A DNA stretch of 64,000 nucleotides, from assembly GCF_002242805.1 (NCBI RefSeq), contig NZ_MCGQ01000020.1, positions 227 to 64,226 of the forward strand, in the 5' to 3' direction. Shown in pieces: positions 53,593 through 61,486 of the stretch (within the stretch, counting starts at the first letter, position 1; each line of letters opens with the position of its first letter). The DNA comes from Streptomyces diastatochromogenes (GTDB lineage: Bacteria > Actinomycetota > Actinomycetes > Streptomycetales > Streptomycetaceae). The notes under the pieces are model-generated. The model made no database searches and had not been told where the DNA came from. It saw only the letters and a list, made by a program, of their open reading frames with translations. The translations under genes and the position numbers were made by a program.

Positions 53593-54395
53593 CGGACACC
53601 TCCGGCGGCCTCGTCGGCGGCCACCGTCCACCAGGGCAGCAGCCGGTAGACGGGCTTGTCGGAGAGCTTCTCGCGGCTCCACTTCGGCGGCTGCACATTG
53701 GTGGTGCTGGAGCGGACCTGCACGCGCTGGATGACGCCCTCCCGGCTGATCGCGTCCCCCCGGTACAGGCGCATCACGACTATCCGGCGCACGTACTGCT
53801 CGGAGAGCGCGCCGCGCATGCCCACGGGCCGGTTGTCGGTGCCGTGCGTGGCGACGAAGAAGTCCCAGGCGCGGCGCAGTTCGTTCTGTTCGGTGTGGCT
53901 GGGCACCAGGCTGCCGTCGATGGCGGCGCCGTCCTGGGCGGAGAGGTCGTTCCAGCCGGTGGTGCGCAGGCTGCCGTCCTTCATCCGCACCTCGGCGCGG
54001 ACCTGGACGGCGATGTTCTGCTGCAGCGGGTTCGGGGCGAACAGCTTCCAGTTCTGCTCGAACTCCGGGTACACCCACTCCTCTATCGCCTTGCCGTGCT
54101 GCTTGGTCAGGGTGTTCGCCGGCGCGAGGCTCAGGAACACCATTCCCAGATGCACACAGGCGGCGACAGCCACCACCGCGAGCGCGACCGCGGCGCCGAC
54201 CTGGTAGCGGGGGGAGAGGGCGGCGACGCCGGTGCGGGGGGCGGGGGGCGGGGACTCGGCAGGCGGGGAGCCGTCGGGGTCGCCCGGGGCCTCCCGGACC
54301 GGCCCCTCGTGGTGCTCGGGGTCCGGCGGGCGACGCGCCCCGGTCGACCCGTCGGGCCCCCGCCGGGCCTGCGAGTCCTCGTCGTACACGTCCAT
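53589..54395 (-). CDS. DUF5819 family membrane-anchored protein
   Basis: A protein of 268 residues with one N-terminal helix (VGAAVALAVVAVAACVHLGMVFLSL, about 65-90) and an extracytoplasmic domain containing WKLFAPNPLQQNIAVQVRAEVRMKDG. The WxLFAPNP element is the hallmark I associate with DUF5819/SdpA-like proteins. A 60-residue acidic, proline-rich cytosolic head precedes the helix. First gene of the DUF5819-HTTM-TrmH unit. Start at ATG 54395; upstream in-frame extensions are implausible. Confidence 0.78.
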   Translation of the reverse strand: MDVYDEDSQARRGPDGSTGARRPPDPEHHEGPVREAPGDPDGSPPAESPPPAPRTGVAALSPRYQVGAAVALAVVAVAACVHLGMVFLSLAPANTLTKQHGKAIEEWVYPEFEQNWKLFAPNPLQQNIAVQVRAEVRMKDGSLRTTGWNDLSAQDGAAIDGSLVPSHTEQNELRRAWDFFVATHGTDNRPVGMRGALSEQYVRRIVVMRLYRGDAISREGVIQRVQVRSSTTNVQPPKWSREKLSDKPVYRLLPWWTVAADEAAGGVR

Positions 54396-54607
54396 TCCGC
54401 CCCGTCCCCCGCTTTCGATCGGCCGCCCCGGCACCGTCACAGGCGCCGCGCTCTTCCCGAGCGCCACTCCTCGACACTCGCACGGAACGGTACTCAGCAC
54501 CGGCCGTCCGGCGCAGCCCCGGGTACGGGCCGGGTCAGTGGCCCTCGCCACGCCGTGCCGCCCACCCACGGTTATCCACAGGCGGCGCGCAAGGTTTTCC
54601 ACAGCGG

Positions 54608-54636
54608 TTGACACCCGCAGCGGCCCGGCACACCAT
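54608..54636 (+). promoter_or_regulatory. Candidate paaA promoter
   Basis: TTGACA (54608-54613) is followed 17 bp later by CACCAT (54631-54636), a sigma-70-like arrangement. The operator at 54650-54663 begins 14 bp downstream, over the expected transcription start. Confidence 0.5.
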
Positions 54637-54649
54637 TGATTGCGCACGG

Positions 54650-54663
54650 ACCGAACGATCGGT
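54650..54663. promoter_or_regulatory. ACCGAACGATCGGT operator before paaABCDE
   Basis: A palindrome with ACCGA and TCGGT arms lies 42 bp before the paaA ATG and immediately after the promoter, where binding would block transcription. It is the reverse complement of the site at 49822. Confidence 0.65.
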
Positions 54664-54704
54664 CGGTGCCGTGTTCAAGGAGAGCCCGAGGTCAGGGGGA
54701 CCGC

Positions 54705-55711
<1,007 letters not shown>

Positions 55712-55715
<4 letters not shown>

Positions 55716-55999
55716 CCAACACCGACTGGCCCCTGTGGGAGGTCTTTGTGCGCTCACGGCGCGGCCTTTCCCACACCCACGCCGGCAGCCTGCACGCACC
55801 GGACGCGGAGCTGGCCCTGCGCAACGCCCGCGACCTGTACACCCGGCGCGGCGAGGGCGTCTCGATCTGGGTCGTCCCGGCCGCCGCCATCACCGCGTCC
55901 TCGCCCGACGAGAAGGACCCGTTCTTCGAGCCGGCCGCCGACAAGCCCTACCGGCACCCGACCTTCTACGAGATCCCGGAAGGGGTGAAGCACCTGTGA
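55712..55999 (+). CDS. paaB: Phenylacetyl-CoA epoxidase subunit PaaB
   Basis: A small, 95-residue subunit of the PaaABCE oxygenase, which bridges PaaAC heterotetramers. The sequence WPLWEVFVRSRRGLSHTHAGSLHAPDAELALRNARDLYTRRGE matches the family closely. ATGA overlap with paaA and GTGA overlap with paaC keep the stoichiometry coupled. Confidence 0.94.
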
Positions 56000-56715
56000 C
56001 CGCGACCGTCCCCGCGACCGCCGCACTCGCCCTCGGCGACGACGCCCTGGTGCTCTCCCACCGTCTGGGGGAGTGGGCCGGACACGCCCCCGTCCTGGAG
56101 GAGGAGGTCGCGCTCGCCAACATCGCCCTCGACCTGCTCGGCCAGGCCCGGGTCCTGCTGTCGATGGCCGGCGACGAGGACGAGCTGGCCTATCTGCGCG
56201 AGGAGCGCGCCTTCCGCAACCTCCAGCTGGTCGAGCAGTCCAACGGTGACTTCGCGCAGACCATCGCCCGCCAGCTGTACTTCTCCACCTACCAGCAGCT
56301 GCTCTACACCGAACTGGCCGGGTCCGACGGCCCGTTCGCACCGCTGGCCGCGAAGGCCGTCAAGGAGGTCGCCTACCACCGCGACCACGCCGAGCTGTGG
56401 ACACTGCGGCTCGGCGACGGCACCGAGACCAGCCGGGAGCGGATGCAGCGGGCGTGCGAGGCGCTGTGGCGGTTCACCGGCGAGATGTTCCAGCCGGTGG
56501 AGGGCCTGGACGCCGACTGGGCGGGCATGGAGGCCCAGTGGCTCCGGTCCATGACGGATGTTCTCGGCCGGGCCACCCTGGCCGTCCCCGAGGGGCCGCG
56601 CACCGGCGCGTGGTCGGCGGGAGCCGGCCGGCAGGGCCTGCACACCGAACCGTTCGGGCGAATGCTCGCCGAAATGCAGCACCTGCACCGCAGCCACCCG
56701 GGGGCGTCATGGTGA
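55996..56715 (+). CDS. paaC: Phenylacetyl-CoA epoxidase subunit PaaC
   Basis: A structural partner of PaaA of 239 residues, with the degenerate diiron four-helix fold (LGEWAGHAPVLEEEVALANIALDLLGQAR and VAYHRDHAELWTLRLGDGTETSRERM). It has lost part of the metal-binding set relative to PaaA, as known for this subunit. GTG at 55996 overlaps the paaB stop (GTGA). Internal initiation and length match PaaC. Confidence 0.93.
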   Translation: MTATVPATAALALGDDALVLSHRLGEWAGHAPVLEEEVALANIALDLLGQARVLLSMAGDEDELAYLREERAFRNLQLVEQSNGDFAQTIARQLYFSTYQQLLYTELAGSDGPFAPLAAKAVKEVAYHRDHAELWTLRLGDGTETSRERMQRACEALWRFTGEMFQPVEGLDADWAGMEAQWLRSMTDVLGRATLAVPEGPRTGAWSAGAGRQGLHTEPFGRMLAEMQHLHRSHPGASW

Positions 56716-57248
56716 CCGCCACCGCCCTGGAGGCGGAGCTGCTGGAGCTGGCCGGCTCGGTGCCCGACCCCGAACTGCCCGTGCTCACGCTCCAGGAGCT
56801 GGGCGTGGTGCGCGCGGTGCACGTCAGCGGCGCGGACACGGTCGAGGTCGACCTGACGCCGACCTACACCGGCTGCCCCGCCATCGAGGCGATGAGCGTG
56901 GACATCGAGCGGGTGCTGCGCGCCCACGGCGTGCGCGAGGTCACCGTCCGCACGGTGCTCAGCCCCGCCTGGTCGACCGACGACATCACCCCCGAAGGCC
57001 GCCGCAAGCTCCAGGAGTTCGGCATCGCTCCCCCACGCGTGCGCCACGACTCCGGTCCGGTATCCCTGACTCTGGGGGCCACCCGCACCCTCGTCGAGGA
57101 CGCCGCCGAGGACAGCGACCCGGTGCGCTGCCCGCACTGCGGATCCGCGGACACCGAGCTGCTGAGCCGGTTCTCCTCCACCGCGTGCAAGGCGCTGCGC
57201 CGCTGCCTGTCCTGCCGTGAACCCTTCGACCACTTCAAGGAGTTGTGA
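56709..57248 (+). CDS. paaD: Phenylacetate degradation protein PaaD (MIP18/DUF59 fold)
   Basis: A protein of 179 residues with the DUF59 (SufT-like) domain (PDPELPVLTLQELGVVRAV, LTPTYTGCPAIEAMS) and a C-terminal zinc-ribbon (CPHCGSADTELLSRFSSTACKALRRCLSC). It probably matures the iron-sulfur or diiron centres of PaaABCE. ATG at 56709 overlaps the paaC stop by 7 bp; a GTG at 56712 would give the 4-bp overlap used elsewhere in the operon. Confidence 0.9.
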   Translation: MVTATALEAELLELAGSVPDPELPVLTLQELGVVRAVHVSGADTVEVDLTPTYTGCPAIEAMSVDIERVLRAHGVREVTVRTVLSPAWSTDDITPEGRRKLQEFGIAPPRVRHDSGPVSLTLGATRTLVEDAAEDSDPVRCPHCGSADTELLSRFSSTACKALRRCLSCREPFDHFKEL

Positions 57249-58312
57249 TGGCACGCTTCCACCCGCTCCCGGTGGCCGCGGTCGACCGGCTCACCGACGA
57301 CTCCGTCGCGCTCACCCTCGCCGTCCCGCCCGAGCTGCGCGAGGAGTACCGGCACGCGCCCGGCCAGCACCTCGCCCTGCGGCGGCGCGAGGACGGCGTC
57401 GAGATACGGCGGACGTACTCGATCTGCTCCCTGGCCCCCGACCCGGCCGGCGCGGGCCCGGACACGCTGCGGGTGGGGGTGCGGCTGGTCGAGGGCGGCG
57501 CGTTCTCGACGTACGCGCTGAAGGAGGTCGGCGTCGGTGACGAGCTGGAGGTGATGACCCCGGCCGGACGCTTCACCCTCGAACCGTCGCCGGGCCTGTA
57601 CGCGGCGATCGTCGGCGGCAGCGGCATCACCCCCGTGCTGTCGATCGTCTCCACGCTGCTGGCGCGCGAGCCCCAGGCCCGGTTCTGCCTGATACGCAGC
57701 GACCGTACGGCCGCCTCGACGATGTTCCTGGAGGAGGCCGCCGACCTGAAGGACCGCTATCCGGAGCGGCTGCAGCTGGTGACCGTGCTCTCCCGCGAGG
57801 AGCAGCAGGCGGGCCTGCCCTCCGGCCGGCTCGACCGGGAGCGGCTCACGGGGCTGCTGCCGGCGCTGCTGCCGGTGGACCAGGTGGCGGGATGGTTCCT
57901 GTGCGGGCCGTTCGGGCTGGTCGAGGGTGCGGAGAAGGCGCTGCGCGGGCTGGGCGTGGACCGGGCCCGTATCCACGAGGAGATCTTCCACGTGGACGCG
58001 GGGGCGGTCCCGGCGGCCACCGTGCCGGTACCCGCGCACAGCACCGTCACCGCCCGGCTCGACGGACGCGGCGGTACCTGGCCGGTCCAGGACGGCGAGT
58101 CCCTGCTGGAGACGGTGCTGCGCAACCGCCCCGACGCGCCCTACGCCTGCAAGGGCGGGGTGTGCGGAACGTGCAGGGCCTTCCTGGTCTCGGGCGAGGT
58201 GCGCATGGACCGCAACTTCGCGCTGGAGGCGGAGGAGACGGGCGCCGGATACGTACTGGCCTGCCAGTCGCATCCGCTGACGGAGAGAGTGGAGCTGGAC
58301 TTCGACCGCTGA
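57248..58312 (+). CDS. paaE: Phenylacetyl-CoA epoxidase reductase PaaE
   Basis: The electron-transfer subunit of 354 residues: ferredoxin-NADP-reductase domains with FAD (RRTYSICS) and NAD(P)H (AAIVGGSGITPVLSI, WFLCGPFGLVEGAEK) sites and a C-terminal plant-type 2Fe-2S ferredoxin (YACKGGVCGTCRAF and LACQ). I prefer the ATG at 57248 (AAGGAG 5 nt upstream) to the GTG at 57245, which is too close to that site. Last gene of paaABCDE; no clear terminator follows. Confidence 0.94.
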   Translation: MARFHPLPVAAVDRLTDDSVALTLAVPPELREEYRHAPGQHLALRRREDGVEIRRTYSICSLAPDPAGAGPDTLRVGVRLVEGGAFSTYALKEVGVGDELEVMTPAGRFTLEPSPGLYAAIVGGSGITPVLSIVSTLLAREPQARFCLIRSDRTAASTMFLEEAADLKDRYPERLQLVTVLSREEQQAGLPSGRLDRERLTGLLPALLPVDQVAGWFLCGPFGLVEGAEKALRGLGVDRARIHEEIFHVDAGAVPAATVPVPAHSTVTARLDGRGGTWPVQDGESLLETVLRNRPDAPYACKGGVCGTCRAFLVSGEVRMDRNFALEAEETGAGYVLACQSHPLTERVELDFDR

Positions 58313-58411
58313 GGCGTGACCTCGTAGGCGCCGTCCTGCTGGCGGCACCCTCACCGGCCCGCGCCTTCTTCCACCGTCCCTCACCCACCGTCCGTCCCCA
58401 TTCCCTTCTCC

Positions 58412-58441
58412 TAGAACCTGTTCTATCTTGACGGCCCGTCA
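58412..58441. promoter_or_regulatory. KstR-type palindrome and adjacent dyad before an acyl-CoA dehydrogenase gene
   Basis: TAGAACCTGTTCTA (58412-58425) has perfect 6-bp arms and fits TNNAACNNGTTNNA, the mycobacterial KstR motif of cholesterol catabolism. Four bases further on, TGACGGCCCGTCA (58429-58441) is a second perfect dyad. Both lie 66-95 bp before the GTG at 58507. Confidence 0.6.
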
Positions 58442-58506
58442 GACGCGTTCGCGTGCATCGCGTCGGACGAACCGTCGGATGACCGGACGCGCCAGGAGGA
58501 CAGGTC

Positions 58507-59640
58507 GTGGACTTCACCTTCAGCGAGGAGCAGTTGGCGGCGGCCGAGGCGGCGCGGGGGGTGTTCGCCGGGGTGGCGCCGGACGCGGTGCCCAGTCCGG
58601 CGCTCACCGCCGGGGCCGTGGCCGAGGGGTTCGACCGGGCGCTGTGGTCCCGGATGGCCGGTGCGGACCTGACCGGCCTGCTGGTCGGCGAGCGGTATGG
58701 CGGGGCAGGCCTTGACGCCATCGCGCTGTGCCTGGTGCTGCGCGAGTCCGCCAGGGTGCTCGCCCGGGTGCCACTGCTGGAGCACAGCGCGGCGACCGCG
58801 GTCGTACAGGCCTACGGCGGAAAGGAGTTGGGGGAGCGGCTGCTGGCCCGGGCGGGGCGCGGGGAGCTGGTGCTGACCGTCGCCGCGCACGGCCGTACCG
58901 GGCACGACCCGGCCGGGCTCGCCGTCACCGCGCGGCGGGACGGGTCGGCGTGGGTGCTGGACGGGGTGCAGACGGCGGTGGCGTGGGCGTACGACGCGGA
59001 CCTCGTGCTCGTGCCGGCGCACACCGAGGCCGACCGGACGGTGCTCGCGGTGGTGCCGCGCGAGCAGGACGGTCTGGTGCTCGCGGAGCAGGTGTCCACC
59101 AACGGGGAGCGGCTGGCCGAGCTGCGGCTGCGGTCCGTGCGGGTCGGGGCGGGTGACGTCGTCGAGGCCGACGGTGCCTGGGAGTGGTTGCACGCGCTGC
59201 TGGCCACCGGCACCTGTGCGCTGGCCCTCGGTCTGGGCGAGCGCGTGCTGAAGATGACGAGTGAGTACACCGGCAAGCGGGAGCAGTTCGGCCATCCGAT
59301 CGCGACCTTCCAGGCGGTCGCCGTCCAGGCCGCCGACCGGTACATCGATCTGCGTGCCATGGAGGCCACCCTCTGGCAGGCGGCCTGGCGTATCGCCTCG
59401 GGTGCGCCGGGGGCGCTGCCCGCCGCCGGAGACGTCGCCGTGGCGAAGATCTGGGCGGCGGAGGGCGTGCGCCGTGTGGTGCAGACGGCGCAGCACCTGC
59501 ACGGTGGGTTCGGCGCGGACACCGACTACCCGCTGCACCGGTACCACGCCTGGGCCAAGCAGCTGGAGCTGGCCCTGGGCCCGGCGGCGGCCTACGAGGA
59601 GACGCTCGGGGACCTGCTGGCGGCCCATCCGCTCAGCTGA
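58507..59640 (+). CDS. Acyl-CoA dehydrogenase (actinobacterial side-chain type)
   Basis: An acyl-CoA dehydrogenase of 377 residues with N-terminal helical, beta and C-terminal helical domains. FAD-contact and substrate elements include EYTGKREQFGHPIATFQAVAVQAAD and VQTAQHLHGGFGADTDYPLHRYHAWAKQLE. In this family member the catalytic glutamate of long-chain enzymes is not obvious, a feature of heterotetrameric ChsE-like sterol side-chain dehydrogenases. GTG at 58507 is preceded by AGGAGG. The KstR-type motif upstream supports steroid or side-chain catabolism. No partner dehydrogenase is beside it. Confidence 0.84.
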   Translation: MDFTFSEEQLAAAEAARGVFAGVAPDAVPSPALTAGAVAEGFDRALWSRMAGADLTGLLVGERYGGAGLDAIALCLVLRESARVLARVPLLEHSAATAVVQAYGGKELGERLLARAGRGELVLTVAAHGRTGHDPAGLAVTARRDGSAWVLDGVQTAVAWAYDADLVLVPAHTEADRTVLAVVPREQDGLVLAEQVSTNGERLAELRLRSVRVGAGDVVEADGAWEWLHALLATGTCALALGLGERVLKMTSEYTGKREQFGHPIATFQAVAVQAADRYIDLRAMEATLWQAAWRIASGAPGALPAAGDVAVAKIWAAEGVRRVVQTAQHLHGGFGADTDYPLHRYHAWAKQLELALGPAAAYEETLGDLLAAHPLS

Positions 59641-59672
59641 CCGCGTCTGCCGGGAGGGTCCTGCCGGGACGG

Positions 59673-60020
59673 TCAGACGACCTCGCCGGGTGCCCCGGCG
59701 TCGGTGACCACCGGGCGGCCCGTGGCCTCCCAGACCTGCATGCCGCCGGCCACGTTCACGGCGTCGATGCCCTGCTGGCCCAGGTACATAGCGACCTGGG
59801 CGGAGCGGCCGCCGGAGCGGCAGATCACGTGGATGCGGCCGTCCTGCGGGGCGGCCTCGGTCAGCTCGCCGAACCGGGCGACGAACTCGCTCATGGGGAT
59901 GTGCAGCGCGGCTGCGGCGTGGCCCGCCTGCCACTCCTCGTCCTCGCGGACATCCAGCAGGAAGTCGCCGTCCTTGAGGTCCGCGACCTCGACCGTGGGC
60001 ACAACAGCTCCGAAACTCAT
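59673..60020 (-). CDS. Rhodanese-like domain protein
   Basis: A single-domain sulfurtransferase of 115 residues: DVREDEEWQAGHAAAALHIPMSEFVAR and active-site loop ICRSGGRS with a catalytic cysteine near residue 67. It may move sulfane sulfur, for example in thiocyanate or thiosulfate detoxification. It is convergent with the acyl-CoA dehydrogenase gene and downstream of the J-domain-like gene, which ends 31 bp away. Confidence 0.9.
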   Translation of the reverse strand: MSFGAVVPTVEVADLKDGDFLLDVREDEEWQAGHAAAALHIPMSEFVARFGELTEAAPQDGRIHVICRSGGRSAQVAMYLGQQGIDAVNVAGGMQVWEATGRPVVTDAGAPGEVV

Positions 60021-60051
60021 GCCTCCGACGCTACCCGACCGGCGGCGGGGT

Positions 60052-60864
60052 TCACCCCTGCCCCTGCAGGCCCGCCAGCGTGGTCTCCCGCTGCTCGATG
60101 TCCGTGCGGAGCCGGGCGGCGATCTCCTCGAGCAGGGCGTCGGGGTCGTCGGGGGCCAGGCGCAGCATGCCGGCGATCGCGCCGTCCTCGAGTTCGCGGG
60201 CGACCAGGGTGAGCAGTTCCTTGCGCTGGGTGAGCCATTCGAGGCGGGCGTACAGCTCCTCGGCGGGGCTGGGGCGCCGCTCGGGCGGTACCGGGCCGGC
60301 CGCCCACTCCTCGGCCAGCTCCGCGAGGAGGGTCTCGTCGCCGCGGGCGTAGGCGGCGTTGACGCGGGTGATGAACTCCTCGCGCCGCTGCCGCTCGGCC
60401 TCCTCCTGGGCGAGGTCGGGGTGGGCCTTGCGGGCGAGGTCGCGGTAGAGCTTGCGGGCCTGTTCGCTGGGCCGCACCCGCTCGGGGGGCCGTACCGCCT
60501 GGTCGGTGAGCATGGCGGCGGCCTCCGGGAACAGGCCCTGGCCGTCCATCCAGCCGTGCAGCAGTTCCTCGACGCCGGGGATGGGCAGCACGCGGGCGCG
60601 GGCCTCCTCAGCCCGGCGGATGTCCTCGGGGTCGCCGGTGCGGGCGGCCTTCGCCTCGGCGATCTCCGCGTCCAGCTCCTCGATGCGGGCGTAGAGCGGG
60701 CCGAGCCGCTGTTCGTGCAGCCGGCCGAAGTTCTCGACCTCGACGCGGAACGTCTCCACGGCGATCTCGTACTCGATCAACGCCTGCTCGGCGGCCCGTA
60801 CGGCCTGTTCCAGCCGTTCCTCGGGCCGCGGTGCCTGGGACTGCTCAGCTTCCGGGGTCGTCAC
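60052..60864 (-). CDS. Coiled-coil protein with J-domain-like segment
   Basis: A soluble, largely helical protein of 270 residues. The N-terminal half is charged coiled coil (EERLEQAVRAAEQALIEYEIAVETF, then LYARIEELDAEIAEAKAA). Around residues 155-195 is a J-domain-like segment: ARKLYRDLARKAHPDLAQEEAERQRREEFITRVNAAYARG, including HPD, which normally stimulates DnaK ATPase. The GTG at 60864 (VTTPEAEQS) is preferred to the ATG at 60903; neither has a strong ribosome site. I know of no assigned function. Confidence 0.72.
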   Translation of the reverse strand: MTTPEAEQSQAPRPEERLEQAVRAAEQALIEYEIAVETFRVEVENFGRLHEQRLGPLYARIEELDAEIAEAKAARTGDPEDIRRAEEARARVLPIPGVEELLHGWMDGQGLFPEAAAMLTDQAVRPPERVRPSEQARKLYRDLARKAHPDLAQEEAERQRREEFITRVNAAYARGDETLLAELAEEWAAGPVPPERRPSPAEELYARLEWLTQRKELLTLVARELEDGAIAGMLRLAPDDPDALLEEIAARLRTDIEQRETTLAGLQGQG

Positions 60865-60945
60865 CCGACCAGCGTAGGCCCTGTCGCCACGGCCGAAACC
60901 CATCGCCGGAGATGTCCCGGGAGATGTCCGGGAAGTTGTCCCGGT

Positions 60946-61422
60946 TCAGCCGGGCGGCTCCGCGTCCGGGCAGTCGGCCGGGATCCACTCGGCCTCCAGG
61001 TCCCGGCAGGCGACCACGAGCGTGCCGGGGCGGCAGGCCAGCTCGTGGGTGCAGCCGCCGGGGTGCGGCAGGATCTCGTCGAGGATCACGTCGCCGAGCG
61101 AGGCGGGGTCGCAGACGCCCAGGACGTCCGACTGGAAGCGGGAGACGCCGGTGTAGCGGACGAGGAGGTCCTCGTCGTGCTTGAAGCAGTTGTGCCGGAA
61201 GCGGATCTCCAGGTTCCCGTCGCCGGTGCGACGCACCCGCTCGGGCCGGAGGTCCTTCACACAGCGCCTGCCGCCGAAGTCGTAGTGCCCGGGGTCGGTG
61301 GCGAACGCGCGGGCGCCCGGCGGCAGTTCGGGCGCGAGGGAGGGCAGCCGGTCGAGGTAGGGCCGGGGGTCGATGAACCCCGCGTCCTCGCCCTCGCCGC
61401 CGGTCAGCTCGACGTATCTCAC
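60946..61422 (-). CDS. Unrecognised small protein
   Basis: A protein of 158 residues, acidic, no signal peptide or membrane helix. Six cysteines are spread along it (RRCVKDL, HNCFKHD, GVCDPAS, GGCTHEL, LACRPG, VACRD), which suggests a metal or redox site. The family is not one I can name. Start is GTG at 61422 with G/A-rich sequence upstream. It is 43 bp downstream of nothing on its strand and 42 bp before the J-domain-like gene, so they may be co-transcribed. Confidence 0.6.
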   Translation of the reverse strand: MRYVELTGGEGEDAGFIDPRPYLDRLPSLAPELPPGARAFATDPGHYDFGGRRCVKDLRPERVRRTGDGNLEIRFRHNCFKHDEDLLVRYTGVSRFQSDVLGVCDPASLGDVILDEILPHPGGCTHELACRPGTLVVACRDLEAEWIPADCPDAEPPG

Positions 61423-61486
61423 CTCACCACCACCCCGGACCTCACCCTCACCACCGCCTCAGCCCTTGTCTTCCCCGCGCCCGCCG

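Larger units (their letters stand above)
54396..54704. other. 309-bp divergent region before paaA
   Basis: No gene is seen. It contains two DnaA-type boxes (TTATCCACA at 54572-54580 and TTTTCCACA at 54595-54603), a paaA promoter and its operator. Confidence 0.6.

Noticed and set aside
52375..54483. 702-residue frame extending the HTTM protein upstream
   Set aside because: The extension overlaps DUF5819 in another frame and is Arg/Pro-rich; the GTG at 53592 with the GTGA overlap is the supported start.
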